A DNA stretch of 60,000 nucleotides from assembly GCA_914767715.1 (NCBI GenBank), contig OU612073.1:13456001-13516000 (forward strand), in the 5' to 3' direction. Shown here piece by piece: positions 14,522-26,659 of the stretch. Position numbers and translations under genes: made by a program. How positions within the stretch are numbered: position 1 is the first letter of the stretch; every line of letters begins with the position of its first letter. This DNA is from Membranipora membranacea (taxonomy: Eukaryota > Bryozoa > Gymnolaemata > Cheilostomatida > Membraniporidae). Below the pieces are notes generated by a model. The model was not told the DNA's origin. It made no database searches and saw nothing but the letters and a program-made list of their open reading frames with translations.

Positions 14522-17500
14522 ATGAGGGTTATTTCACTGTTCACTGGATGTTTAATATTTGCTGCCTGTATATATGCTGCACCACTCACTGAACAAGATG
14601 CAAGCACAGCAGACAGAGGTAGGTTTGGCCTTGGTATCAGGTGAACTGTTATGCGTTATGTTCCCATGCCTCGTAATTTCTAAATCAGGCAATTACCTTA
14701 TAAGATATAACATGGTTTAGGAAGCATGATTAGCCAAAGAGTCTTGAAATTGATTGCAAGGCTTGACGACAGTTGATGTGTTTTTCGCCATGCTGTTTTC
14801 TTGAGCACCAGATAGATTACTACTGCGTCATCCCCTATTTTATAAATAACATCAAAATGTCATTGATTTTATTATGAACATTTCTTCTTAGCATATATGC
14901 ATGCATGGTATGAAAGCCAAGACATGACATTGCTAGGTAGTTTCATATTCTGATAAAACTTGCAAGAGACATATTTTATTGCAGAAAAATACCACGATCT
15001 GACTGAATTTTCAGACCTAACAAATTGAAGTTTTAAAGGCAATAAATTGAATAAATAAAAGTAGTGATCGTTAGGGCCATCTCACGATTTAATCATAGAT
15101 CATGGTTGGTAATCATAAACAGAGGAAATAGTTTATTGATTTTGGCGATTCAATTTCAGTTTAGATTGGAGCTGATATATAAATCAAGGAAACTGATCCA
15201 TGGGTGGTTGAGCCAGGCTAAAACAAAATATGTCACTTCAGAAGCCATCATCTCAATCAATTTATTTTATTCCTTTCACAAAAACATATAATTACTTTTT
15301 ATTTATGCTATGGTTGTTTTCCTATATTCGATGTAAAAGTTAGGGGTTGCTTTATTACTAATGTGATATAGCGTAGAACCTACGGAAATTGAAATGGTAA
15401 TGGGAGTCTGGTTGCGGAACATGCAGCTCTAGTGATAAAGACAGATAGTGACAGTCTGCATAGTTGAGACAAAGTCATCATTTCTGCTTTCCAGAGACAG
15501 CTGGCCCCGGCAGCCTGTTTTCTCGCAAGATGACTTTTACTTTTTTCCCATGTTTCAGACAAACGATCAGGGGAGGTAATATTCTTTGAAAATGAGCAGC
15601 AGGGAGGAGAGGTGAATAAGAGATCAGATAATAGCAGACAGTGGGTCAACCCTTGGTACAATAACAAAAACACTGATGCTGATGCTGATAAGAAAAGTGA
15701 GGCTGATACCCTTCCTGAGGAAAAACAGCAGAAGCTGATGGAGTACTCTCGATATCGCTCACAGGTATATAAAGTATTTATCACTAGCCATTATGTTGCT
15801 GCTTAGTTTGCTGCCGCTATATTTGATGATAATCAATAGTGATAGTTGATGATGATATTCTTAAAAGTACATCCTGTTTGGCCTTAAGTAAGAGGTGAAG
15901 ACTGAAGAGTGTACCACACAAGTAATCGGTGTATAATTTTTACATAGTATGGCATTTGTGATGTGAGGAACATGAACTGTAAATTTGATTCATATTCGTT
16001 GCAAGAACAGTCCAAGTTCTAGGCTCCAATTGTATATTTAATTATTAGAAAGCTGACAAACAGCAGGCTGCCACTGAGCTACTGAAAGAAGAGGAAATTG
16101 AGCAGATCGAGGAGAAAGCTTTTTATCAGGTAAGCAACTTGTGGCCTGAATTCAGCAATGATAATCCTCTCTTGCGTTTGGGGTCCAACACGACTCTCTT
16201 TTCTCTAACGCGAATAACCAAACAGTGAAAAGACTCAAATTTCTAGGTGCATAGCTATCATTAAAACATTCATGTTCTTTCAACACTAAAGAGATGACCT
16301 TAGTGCAGCCTTCGCGTTCTTATTTCCATTATGCTTTCCATGTGACCTAAACAAATGAAGCTTTCTGAAGAGAAGCAGTTACATGTAACTATGAATATTT
16401 ATGGCATCGGTGTATGGGATAAATATTGATTTTTCCAGTTTATTACCTACCTCCTACATGCAATACGCTCTTGGGCATGAGAATACTTCAGGCCCTAGTA
16501 TTATAGTGTCACAACCCTCTAATGGTATCCATAATGCTGCCAGGCTGAAATTTCAAGTTCACGTGTGAGAAAATGGCAGGAAAAAATCACTAAACAGTCA
16601 CGCTGGGAGCTTCTACTGCCAAGGTTGCTTGCACTGTATCGTCCCTCAAAATTTTCTGACTGCATTCAGATGGTTAAGGGACATGATTATTGATTAGACA
16701 CATGAAGATAAGCCCCTTTATCTAGGACGGTTGGATATAATTATACATACATAACACAAATAAATGGTTCAAAGACGCTTCAATAAAAGGGCTGTGGATA
16801 TGTTGAGACAGGGCTGGCTAGTGACCATCAGTGCCGTCATTGTATTCCTTTATTTTGTAGGCTCTAGATTTCCTAGTCGACAGACTGATAGAAGAAGCTT
16901 ACGAGGATGAGAGTGTAGCTAAAGAACTAGGATTGACTGAGACTGAGGGCAGCTATCAACAAGAACAAGAGGAAGAGCAGATAACTACCACAATACTTCC
17001 TGCTGCCGCTGTAAAACCTGTAAGTTGATAAAACGGTTAAGTAAGCTTTTCCTCAATATCAGTGATGCTATTGGAATTAAATGTTATTTAATCGCTAATT
17101 CTACAGCTTTGTAACTTTATTTCACTGATCAATGTCTTGGCTTGGTGGACATAGTAAAAAACTTAGCAAATCTAATTACCAATCACTTAGGAAAGAGAGA
17201 TGATTATATTGATAGAGAAACAAGTGTGATAATTTCAAATCAAACTGAAGTTGATTGTCTAAGCTCAAAGTTGCGTTAGAATTCTTCAAAATACATCCAA
17301 TGACCTCTATATAATTTTTTACTAGGTGAAGCAGCAACAGCACAGAATGTCAGATAGTGAAGCACTGCAGTTAGCCTCATTGATTGGTCAACAAAATAAT
17401 GAGGAAAGTCATGATGATGACAAGCGACTCAAAGAGGTGCCTGTACAAGAGAAGGCGGGTGACTCCGAGATCAAAGAGGAGAATAGTGTTCAGGAGCAAA

Positions 17501-18969
17501 CAACTCAGGGTAAGACGATATGTTGGCTATGTGTACAACTAGCGATTTTTAGCAGCATCAGGAAGCCAACTGAAATTGATATGTATATGAATTTGAAAAT
17601 TTTGTAAAGTGGTGACTTATTTGTGTTCCTCTACCCTGCTTTCACCACAGCTACTGTTTTTGCCAGCAAAACAATTATTAACTATTAAGACAATTAAATT
17701 TCAACATCGACCTTTTGCCTTCCGATAGGATATTATGATGACCAGCTTGTGTTTGATGGCGGCGCCGAACAGGCAGCCGACAGCGAGGATGATGAGTATA
17801 CATTTGATGACATCATCGGCTATCTGGAGTATCTGAAAAGCTTACAGACCTTGGAGAGCAAACTAAAGCTACAGCTGGAGGAGGAGGGTCAACAGCTCCC
17901 TCAGAAAGACACCGTTGAGGAGAAGCAGGGGGAAGATACCCCGCCGCAACAAGAGATGGGGAAAATTAGGAGAAAGAGAAGCATGGATGGTGAGAAAAAT
18001 ATTTGTAATAATTCCTACAGGGAATACTTAATACATGGTTCATGTGCACTGGCGATTAATGGTTGGGCCACTTTACCCATATGCAACCAATCAATCAATA
18101 TAGGTTGGTAATCTTTGCACCGTAGCCTCTAATTTAACCAAAATGTGCTCGAGTTCAAAACTAACAAGTTACCCCACCCGTACCAGATAAAAGTATGCTT
18201 ATATAGGCAAAATGTAAATAGCTCAATTGGACCAGTTTGTGGCACTGTCGCGCTATGGTCCAGACTCGTTACTCAGAGAATTTTATCATAAACCAGGACT
18301 CACCGGTAACTCCAGATATTTATATTGTTTGATACTCATTAGCATAACCAAACACTATGATTTTAGGATGGAGTGGAGGTGTCAGTGCTGACAGAGGTGG
18401 TGTCTTCTTCTCAGCTGGTGAAGTGAAAGAGCTTAAAGACCTCTTATTAGAGCTGGCTAAGGAACGCATTGATTCTCAGGAGATTATCGAGTGAGTCATA
18501 CTGGTACATACAATATTGCAAAGGGATGAGGTGTAAATGGTTTGATCTTGTTTCCTCACTTTCCACATTCATACTCTATATTTTTGTGCAGAGAATTTTC
18601 CATTACCGACGCAACTACTTCAACTACTGACAACTTTTGAAGCAGTCCATTAAATAAGTTCAAACAAGAAGATTTTCTGATTGACTATAATCCCGTTGAC
18701 CAAAACCTATCTATCTATCTCACAGCTACCTATCAAAACAGCAGTATAAGGAGAGCCCTTCTGCATTCGAGGAAGATGATGTTGATGAGGCAGGTGAGGA
18801 TTTCTATTCTGAAGTAGAAGTGCCACAGAACAAGCTTAAGAATCTGGCTCTGAGACTAAACACCCAAAGCAGAGATGGTGTGCCATCCTCCCTGTACCAA
18901 CAGCAGTATCGACAGGCAGCCACTAAGCGATCCAGCTATAATCCTTATCAATACATGTATAAAAAATAA
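14522..18969 (+). CDS. Secreted acidic granin-like / neuropeptide precursor with dibasic sites
   Basis: Eight coding exons join in frame: 14522-14618, 15559-15764, 16049-16129, 16861-17019, 17326-17509, 17729-17989, 18367-18490 and 18726-18969 (TAA), 451 aa. The N-terminus is a clear signal peptide (MRVISLFTGCLIFAACIYA) followed by APLTEQ. The chain is rich in Glu, Gln and Asp, has almost no cysteine after the signal peptide, and has helical acidic stretches. Basic cleavage sites occur at DKRS, NKRSDN, DDKRLKE, RRKRSMDG and TKRSSYN. The last site releases a C-terminal peptide, SSYNPYQYMYKK, ending in a trimmable Lys-Lys. This suits a regulated-secretory-pathway cargo of the granin/secretogranin kind or a neuropeptide precursor. 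I recognise no named family and no Gly amidation signal. Exon structure is well supported; function is inferred from composition. Confidence 0.85.
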
Positions 18970-18970
18970 A
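18965..18970 (+). terminator. AATAAA polyadenylation signal overlapping the precursor gene stop
   Basis: A canonical AATAAA shares bases with the TAA stop codon (18967-18969). If used, the 3' UTR would be only about 20-30 nt, which is unusual. I saw no stronger site just downstream. Confidence 0.4.
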
Positions 18971-19740
18971 GACCCGCAGAAAAATACAGGACTGTGAATA
19001 AGGTATAATTAGTTGCAGCGGTAGAACTATTGTGTCTGATGGTGCTTGACCTCGTAGAATGAACATTCCAATCTATTTTTCTATGCGTATAAGTAGCAAC
19101 TAATGGGATTCAAAGTTTGAAAAACAAACCTCTTGATAGAAACAAGGCACAGCGTCAAAGCATTATAAAGAATTAAAACGATCATCAAGCCTCCTGTTGC
19201 GTAGCCAAGGAGGCTGGACAAATCTAGTCAATTGGTTTAATCATTTATGTTGATATGATATCCACTTATTTTAACACTGCATTGCTGACTCTCCAAACTT
19301 AACATGATGCCGGGACAACATCTTTTTTCGCTGCATGCATGATATTCATGCACATCATAAATTCCGTTATTTTTTTGTCGGTGCACTTATGTGTATAACA
19401 ATACATTTTAGAGACAAATAATCATCTTCTTCAATGTTTCAAACATAGCCAGCATGATTAGATCTAGATTGAATTGCAAGTTCAATATTAGTTTTATACT
19501 GTTTGTCCTTCTTGTAACATTCTATTAATGTGGAGATAATGTATTGCCGAAATGTCGACATGAAGGAAACTGAAAGCCTTGATCTACTGAAGTGAGCCCA
19601 AGCAATTGATCCGAGTGCTAGTCAACCTTAAACCCCTCTCACTGCAAAGCTCTCTCACTGCAGAAATTGTATATTCTCATGAAATGCCTTAGGGTGCTAT
19701 CAAATCATCTACCAAATATTACGAATACTTTTAATACTAT
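18971..19740. other. Intergenic stretch, no gene seen
   Basis: AT-rich, with no frame, splice pattern or repeat that I can assign. It separates the single-copy genes from the first flank module of the array. Confidence 0.5.
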
Positions 19741-20081
19741 TAATCAGTATAGGTATACACACATAGCCTGTCTGCTGAGATTAAGACAGAGATAATTTGT
19801 CTATAACAGTTGTGTGACCTATGCATTATGTTAGTGAAAAATTTTGGGAATCCCAAGTAAGTTAGCCCACTGGAAAATATCAACGATTATGTCACAGAAT
19901 GGAAACTGTAGGCAATTATGACCTCAAATCTATGGCCGTTCCAGATAGTATCTTCACAGAGTAAGGATATATCCTTACTCTGTGGTATCTTGCTAATCAC
20001 CCTAACAATCACAATGTGTCAAACATCGATCATCTAAACTAACAAGATATGAAATCTCAGTCATGAAGGATTATTAGGTAC

Positions 20082-20217
20082 TACTGTAGTTTAGGTGCTC
20101 AAACGGTGGCGGGATGCTGGTAGAGGCATTTCATTATCAACGACTTTCTCTGGTTGATGATGAAATGCCTCTACCAGCATCCCGCCACCGTTTGAGCACT
20201 TAAACTAGTACTACAGT
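20082..20217. repeat. Near-perfect hairpin with about 60-nt arms
   Basis: The left arm 20082-20140 and right arm 20153-20217 are complementary apart from a small bulge (an extra TACT in the right arm), with a 12-nt loop at 20141-20152. The arms are unusually GC-rich in the middle (ACGGTGGCGGGATGC). It may be a MITE or a transcribed hairpin; no tandem copies seen. Confidence 0.75.
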
Positions 20218-20829
20218 AAACATATTTTAAATACTTTGCCCAGATTCTGTTTAATCATGACATATCTATTTTGATATGTGAAGGATTCTGTTTGCCATGA
20301 TTATCTTGGCGTGACATCCCTTTTACAGAGACTGACCCAAGGTTTTAGTCAATGTGATATCTTGATACAATGGCTTATTTGCTACAATATAATTAAGTTC
20401 AAACGGATGAATAATGGCATTAAGATTTCAACAGTATGAGACTAAGATAAGTGGTTTCATCCGCAACTTTGGGCGCTACCAAACCATCGACCATAAGTAC
20501 ATTCATTGTGAAAATTCATGATTACGTCAAATGCAAAACATTCTGATTTTCCCACCTGCTTATTAACCACAGCGGTCAAAGCTCTGTTACATGGATTGAG
20601 GTAAAACCTTGACGTTTGTCTAAGCCTCTTATATAGCATAAGCAGGAAACCCACAGCACAATGGTATTTGAATCAAGTCCTGATAATTTGCATAACAAAA
20701 ACACCAGTTGACCAATCAGATGAATGGTAAGCAGAACAAAGGATAAAGTACATCCTTGTATTCAGCTCAAATACTACCACTGGTTGCAAAATACTTCTAT
20801 CAATAATTATTCACGATGTTTACATGCGG

Positions 20830-21005
20830 TTCTTGAGGTCAGACTAGATCGAGCTGGGTTGTCACGTTTTGGCTCGCCTTCGAAATATGCATCCATTCTT
20901 ATGGGTGAGAGCTGAGATGAAACTTCAAAAATAAATTGCTGCCTCCTTGGACTTGAACCTGGACCACTTTGGCCGACTCTTTGATGATAACGCGGCCATC
21001 CCAAC
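20830..21005 (-). mobile_element. tRNA-derived SINE copy 1
   Basis: On the - strand a block resembling a Leu/Ser-type tRNA has an A-box-like GATGGCCGCGTTATC and a good B box, GGTTCAAGTCC. A body follows that is shared with 36895-37085. The tRNA fold is degenerate, so this is a SINE head rather than a tRNA gene. The left limit is approximate. Confidence 0.55.
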
Positions 21006-21275
21006 ATGCTGTAGCCAGCAAAGCTCTATAGATCCAACTGAACCTTCGAGCCTAGTGTGAACCGAGAGGTATTCCCATGGATCGAACAGCCTCGAAAACA
21101 GCCTCAGTTCGAATCATGGTACTGCAGTGATTGTCATCAATTATGAAGGCTAGCTTTCCTGTTTGCAATCACAGGTTTTTCCCCGCAGATTTGTTTTATT
21201 GGTAAATTTGATTGGAATTGCTTTGGAAGCTATGAAGTAGACAGAGGATACTAAAAGAGGAATTTTGCACCTTTA

Positions 21276-21879
21276 GAGGGCTACCAAGGTTTCAAACAAC
21301 TTCCCATTTATTGCCATTGATTAATAGCAGATTGCACCTTCTGCATGGGGAAAAAGACAAAATATAATTCGGATGGTTATTCAGCCAGAATTCTTGTGAA
21401 ACATTTCTTCCATCAGGTACTCAAACTCAGCTAAAAGAGAATACCACATAGCAGTTTCCTGTTCCTGTTATTATTTAGCCTGTGCTCTATAATTATTACA
21501 GGGCAACCAAGGTTTTGCAGCAATGCATTAATGGGTAGCAAATAATGTGCTGGGCAGCATCAGCTTTGTGCATTACGCGATGCAAAACTCAAAGTAGTTG
21601 CTGACTCTAAGCTGGGTAACACTTCAGTTTAGGGGAGGTTCCAAGACTTTGCTGTAATAACTATCGAGCACAGGCTAAATAATAACAGGAACAGGAAACT
21701 GCTATGTGGTATTCTCTTTTAGCTGAGTTGGAGTACCTGATGGAAGAAATGTTTCACAAGAATTCTGGCTGAATAATCATCCGAATTATATTTTGTCTTT
21801 TTCCCCATGCAGAAGGTGCAATCTGCTATTAATCAATGGCCATCAATGAGAAGTTGTTTGAAACCTTGGTTGCCCTTTG
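21276..21879. mobile_element. Fold-back element of the AGGGCAACCAAGGTTT terminal-repeat family
   Basis: The outer ends read AGGGCTACCAAGGTTTC and its complement (GAAACCTTGGTTGCCCT). About 220-nt arms with TTCCTGTTCCTGTTATTATT pair with the complementary stretch around 21690. An internal AGGGCAACCAAGGTTTTGC near 21500 suggests one element inserted into another. A simple copy lies at 42886-43254. No coding capacity. Confidence 0.7.
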
Positions 21880-23264
21880 AGCTGAAATAGAATTTGACTC
21901 CATTCATTAGCTTTAGATGTTTATTATTATTTAACTACACAACAATACCATAATCATAACTAATTTGCCAGACGTAGCTATACAACAAAAAAAGTTTCAA
22001 GAAACAAAGTAGAGATAAATATTTCTTATCCATAAAGAGGTGTTACAGTGATTGACACCGTGTGTACCACAAATCTATGGATTATTCAGATTGTGAAAAG
22101 CACTTCTTACGTCAACTGCAAAAAAGGTAATTCAGCCCATCTGCTTAATCAAGTGCTCTCTGGGCTGAATAATTTGTTACGCATAAATCTGGAAAAGTGA
22201 TCCAGAGTTACGGAACAGCCACATGAATGCCAAATCAGTACAAAAACTTTACTTGTTGTATTCTGGTTAATTTTTAACAAAAAAAACTAAAGAGTTTTAT
22301 CATCATCAAGTATATAAACTCTGTAAACACTAAGAGCATCTTCAGAATGGTGAAGCTTTTTTTGTTTTTTTTGACTGCAGATTGTCACGATCAGCACTTT
22401 TTGTAATTGTCCCATTGCCATTGTGGACTGCATTACAACAATTTTCAGACATGCTTTTCTGAACATCTTGATGTTGAGATTGTATTTGCAGAAAGTCATT
22501 GTTTCCTACAGAACTGTCTCTGTGGACTTCAGCTTCAGTTGTTTGTGGTTTCTGGGAGAAGACTCTCATAGCCCTGAATCCCCGACAAGGCATAGGAGGT
22601 GTATTAGGTATTTTTCTTCTCCCACCGTAGTTGGTTCTTTTTCTTTTAGAAAAGTCTGAACACTTCACTTTGTTTTGCAGATCTGTCCCCCTTTTGCTAA
22701 ATTCTCGAGAAATAGATCGCAGCAAATCTGGAGAAGGAATTTTTAAGTTTTTAGTGAATGAGGGTTCAGACATCATGTTTGTACTAGTTTCTTCTTTAGA
22801 TACTTGACTTATTACAGATGTTTTGGTGCCGTTATCGGAGATATTTCAGTCCAGATCACTCGACATATCATATTCATCTATCTCAGAATTGATGTTTTCT
22901 TCTGTCATGCCAGCCTCCTCATCACATCTAGATTTAATAGAAAAGCAAAGAGTACAATCTGAATGATTGGGAACAGGCTTTGCTGATACTAATATGTACC
23001 TGTCACAAAACAGAATTCATTGGCTGTTTCAACCCAAATTAATAAGTAAGATTAAAGTGATAATAAACTATGCTATTGGTATAATGGCGTATTTTGCAGC
23101 TGAGAATAAGAATCAGGTAGTACATAAAAGTTGACTTTCTTTAATCAACATATTTTCACATTCCATAGTGATTAATCAGATGATCATTGCTAGTTTCCCT
23201 GCAAACTAGCAATATTAATGATGAGGTATCTGTCAAACTGGCCCTTTTGACAATATGATATGAT

Positions 23265-23370
23265 TTTTTTACCACAAATGCGTAACCATCTTGACAAAAC
23301 CACAATGAGCACAGATTAATACATGATAACTTTTAAGGTTCTAGGATTAACTGGCTAGCCGTATAAAAGA
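23265..23370 (+). promoter_or_regulatory. U1 copy of the conserved TATA promoter of the nested secreted gene
   Basis: A TATAAAAG box at 23362-23369 lies 72 nt before the ATG. The upstream 90 bp match the same position in U2-U6, including CCACAAATGCGTAACC and ACAAAACCACAATGAGCACAG, followed by a block ending in GGATTA. Confidence 0.65.
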
Positions 23371-23433
23371 AATGAAGTTGTACACAGCAAGTCAAAGCTA
23401 TTCTGATATAGCTTTTGTCAGCTTAGAATTAGA

Positions 23434-24036
23434 ATGAAGGAAGCTAAACTCATTTTCTTGGGTAATCTTGTAATATTTTCATTATTTCGTGCTGCAGCTT
23501 ACAGTGTTACCCAAATCCGGACATGTACATGGCCTTCTCCTAAATACCCAGGTGAGTTGAGTTGGATTTATACGACATGTTATAAAAAGTTTCCATTTTG
23601 ACTGTTCTCAATTTGATTGTTTAACATGAGAGTATTTGATTTCATTTGTTGCTATACATTCCAAATTTGGTAATGTGGATCTTTCACTGGTTAACTTACA
23701 AAGATGTTGATGGTGATGTATTCTATCATTTCATTTATAGACATGTATTGGCTGGCTACAACAGAGGAAAAATTTATATCACCCTTAGACTGCATAGACT
23801 TATGTCAACAGTTCTCTACTAATGAGACAGATATACTTGCCTATCCGGCCGATGATGGAGTCAGGTGTGCCTGTCGGCTTTGTCCAGAGGATTATATGCG
23901 TGGTGATAATCTGAACCTACTGCTGAACCGAATGGGATGCAGGGATGCCAGTAAAATGAAAAGTAAAACAGAAGACTTGTTTGCGCCCCTTTTATCATAT
24001 TATTGCAAGCCTGAGGTACCTACATATACAAAGTAA
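23434..24036 (+). CDS. U1 small secreted eight-cysteine protein (nested partner gene)
   Basis: Two exons, 23434-23551 and 23741-24036 (TAA), joined in phase 1 (CCA G|AC ATG), give 137 aa. Exon 1 is a signal peptide (MKEAKLIFLGNLVIFSLFRA) plus the mature N-terminus with the first cysteine (IRTC). Exon 2 starts with the family signature DMYWLA and has cysteines in DCIDLC, in the hallmark RCACRLCPEDYM, in RMGC and in YYCKPE, eight in all, so probably four disulfides. It has a possible N-glycosylation site (NET). No known family recognised. No lesion is seen although the surrounding receptor copy is dead. It is secreted by inference from the signal peptide. Confidence 0.85.
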
Positions 24037-26171
24037 TATTTTGAAAGACAAGAGAGATTATGGTGACTACTATAGTTGATTTTTTAAAATTTTCTCAATT
24101 TTTTTAAATTAATTCAGTTAAGCCACCGTTGTTCTCATAATAAGTTTCAAGGCTTTAAATTCATACTGAAAAAGGTGTGGATTATTCAATGGAAAAATTT
24201 TGTTTCTCGATATGGTAACTTAAAAATATTGAGTTTTTTATTGTAATAGTTTTTTTCAATAAGTCATTATTTCTTTCAGGGCAATTAATTTCCCACTTTT
24301 TGCACTCTATTTATATTGTTCAGCTACCATGGATAATCACATAACTGGTTCATTTTGGGTTCATAGAGAGGTCATTACACATGCTCAAAGGCCACTCTCA
24401 AGACTTAATGAAGTTTTCATCTCAGAATATGTGATTTTTGTATTGATGCAAAAAAGTAAACATAACACTGCCACCTCAGGACAACCTTTAAATAAATTGT
24501 AGCTAATTGTGCCAATTGACAATAAAGTTAGCCGACATTTCAATGATTTGATATCTTTCAAGCCAGTTTGCATAATGAACTTTGGTTACTTATGCTTTTT
24601 GCTGGCTATAGACTAAGCCAAGACAGCCTGAGCAGGCTATCCAGCCTTTTTAATTTTCATTCCATATTTATAGTCATTTTCCATTTATGAATGACATCAG
24701 GCCTACCTAATTAAACACTGTGGTAAACATTGAATATCTAAATAACTCTAACTTTTGAACAAGATGCATTCATCAATCTACAGTAATGAGTGTCATTCAT
24801 GGCAAACCTTGTATTCTTTGTCGGGTGAGTTCTTTCCTGGCAGGTATTTCATCTCTTGCTCTAAAAGTGAAAAATACAAGAATCACAACAGACCTATCAC
24901 ATCATCAACGATTTAAAGCATTATGGAAGCAATTGTACATTATGGAATCTGATCTCATACTTTCCTTAGACCCAAGAGTTTTTTTGAGTGTGTGTAATCT
25001 TGTTAAAATTTTGTCCTAGCTATTCATCGGCTGTGGAGTATTTCATTTAGGCTCAGGATTTCTGACTACAGTGATTGACATAAAAATGACTGTTTATAAC
25101 ACTGAAATATATTTACTTACCTAAATTTGAAGTAGCATACAATTAGTAACATCGCAATAGCTGTCAACAAGCTCAGAGTGATTGCGATAATAGAAATAAT
25201 GGGAGCTGATGAATTAGTTACTGCTTTCATTTGAGACTCATTACGACTTTTAGTTTGTTCTCCATCGTGTGTCCTTTGATCTCTTTTATTGCTAGAATCA
25301 GTTGTCACAGGAAGAAAGTCATCTATAAAACAAAGAAATAACTCTTATTTTTTTATGAGGGTTGCAAACTGATCATAAATAGTGATCAAGACCGCTATCT
25401 ACTCGTTGATTATCAACACATTTTACATCAACTGTGTAGACCCATAGGGTAAGACAGTGCAGTGACATTTGCGATCTGTAAGAGAGGCTATATCGTATAG
25501 ATAGTTTGGGCTAAATTACATGCTTTAACACATGATTAACATAATGATCTGCTCAAGTTATTCTGAGTCGTTCTAACCCGCTAAAAATCTTCAAATTGTC
25601 AAGTACTATTCAGGGATATGATGGGGAATAAGGAATCTTGGAATAAATGTATTGCCTGCATCCGTCTTGCTATTGGCGGCATCAACACATTCAAGTGGAG
25701 GATCCCATTGCTGATCTTTGCGGAGGAAAGAGTCAGCCTTGTTAAGTAATTCAAACCCTCTGATACAAGAAGCTTTGTAATTTAGAAGTCCAAAACTTCA
25801 AAACTCTTGCATGTCCAAATTTTTTATGTCAGTATTGCAGTGCTGGACTACAAAACAAATATTTTGATATAAATTTTATAAAATAAGAATATTGAATATT
25901 ATTACAATAATATATATTAATGTTTTGAAAATTATTGCTCCATCTCTTTCAGATGGGATGAAAGGTAAGCTTAATGTGTTCAGTTGCACATGGAAAGATG
26001 TCAGTATCTTGTAATTACTATTAAACCTAGACAGGACACCATAACAGCAAATGTGAGAAACTTAATCGTGGGTGATGTTATGGCATTGAGTTTTGTAGTA
26101 GCAATGAGGTTATGATGAGGCTATAATCCGATTTCATATTTGTTTACTAGGTCAGTTTCTAATGGATTTTG

Positions 26172-26315
26172 AATTAAAATATTACTATGTTCATTCTTGT
26201 GATTCAATATAATACATTGAATCTCAAGAATGAACATAGTAATATTTTAATTGTTTGGGTTTTGAGTATCAAAACTGTTATATTATAACAGTTTTGATAC
26301 TCAAAACCCAAACAA
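26172..26315. repeat. Two back-to-back perfect palindromes in the U1 receptor
   Basis: Hairpin A has 37-nt arms (26172-26208 and 26216-26252) with a 7-nt loop, with slight mismatching near the loop. Hairpin B (26251-26315) is an almost loopless palindrome with 30-nt arms containing GTTTTGAGTATCAAAACTG. They adjoin without a gap, between the decayed CUB and CCP exons. No tandem copy is seen in the other units. Confidence 0.8.
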
Positions 26316-26659
26316 AATTAACCAAGTTATAAAATTAAATGAATAATGAATCAAGCATGGCTATATTTAACATCAACCCGGAACAAACATTCAAGAATTA
26401 TTTAGGTCATTCACACATACCTGAGTATCTGACATGGATCATCTCACTTTGCAGATCATACCCTTGTTTAGTTTGGCAGGATTAAATCATTTCTTTTGTG
26501 CTTGATAACACCAACGGCTCATTTCCATCCAATTGATTGGTTAACTTCACAGCTTCCTTCCCATTGAAGATTGAAATTGGATGCAGCTTGGATAGTGTTG
26601 CATTGAACTGATATACTTTAATGGTAACAGCCCCTGCCAGTGAGATCCTCAAGTATCAT

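Larger units (their letters stand above)
19745..22275. repeat. Flank module of unit U1
   Basis: A non-coding block whose pieces recur between later units. The segment beginning GGTATACACACATAGCCTG (19751) resembles 52625. The segment from about 20270 (TGAAGGATTCTGTTTGCCATG) recurs near 26680, 36365 and 56350. The segment around 20660-20760 recurs near 27050, 36770, 47140 and 56770. The segment from about 22045, with TGGATTATTCAGATTGTGAAA, recurs near 27500, 37530, 47420, 53285 and 57980, always just downstream of a receptor tail exon. It marks the left edge of the tandem array. Separate mobile insertions inside it are listed on their own. Confidence 0.75.
22283..26655 (-). pseudogene. U1 receptor relic: part of CUB, CCP, TM, juxtamembrane and tail exons
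   Basis: Read right to left: partial CUB-like exon (about 26650 down to 26421) with an in-frame TAA before the QGYDL box; CCP exon (25847 to about 25650) with a TGA where U3 has Arg, and Arg-Lys replacing the third CCP cysteine; intact TM exon (25322-25121; helix APIISIIAITLSLLTAI then MLLIVCYF); intact 53-nt juxtamembrane exon (24860-24808, RARDE). The tail exon (22927-22283) is out of frame at its start and has lost the whole ITAM-like block. It keeps the later part (SISREFSKRG, NTPPMPCRG) and, after another frameshift near 22342, the conserved C-terminal box EDALSVYRVY. The signal-peptide and six-cysteine exons are absent; flank-module DNA starts at about 26660 instead. The nested secreted gene lies between the juxtamembrane and tail exons. 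Confidence 0.8.

Noticed and set aside
20945-21005. A tRNA gene on the - strand
   Set aside because: Good A- and B-box-like motifs, but the acceptor and anticodon stems do not pair and the same block recurs with a body at 36895: a SINE.
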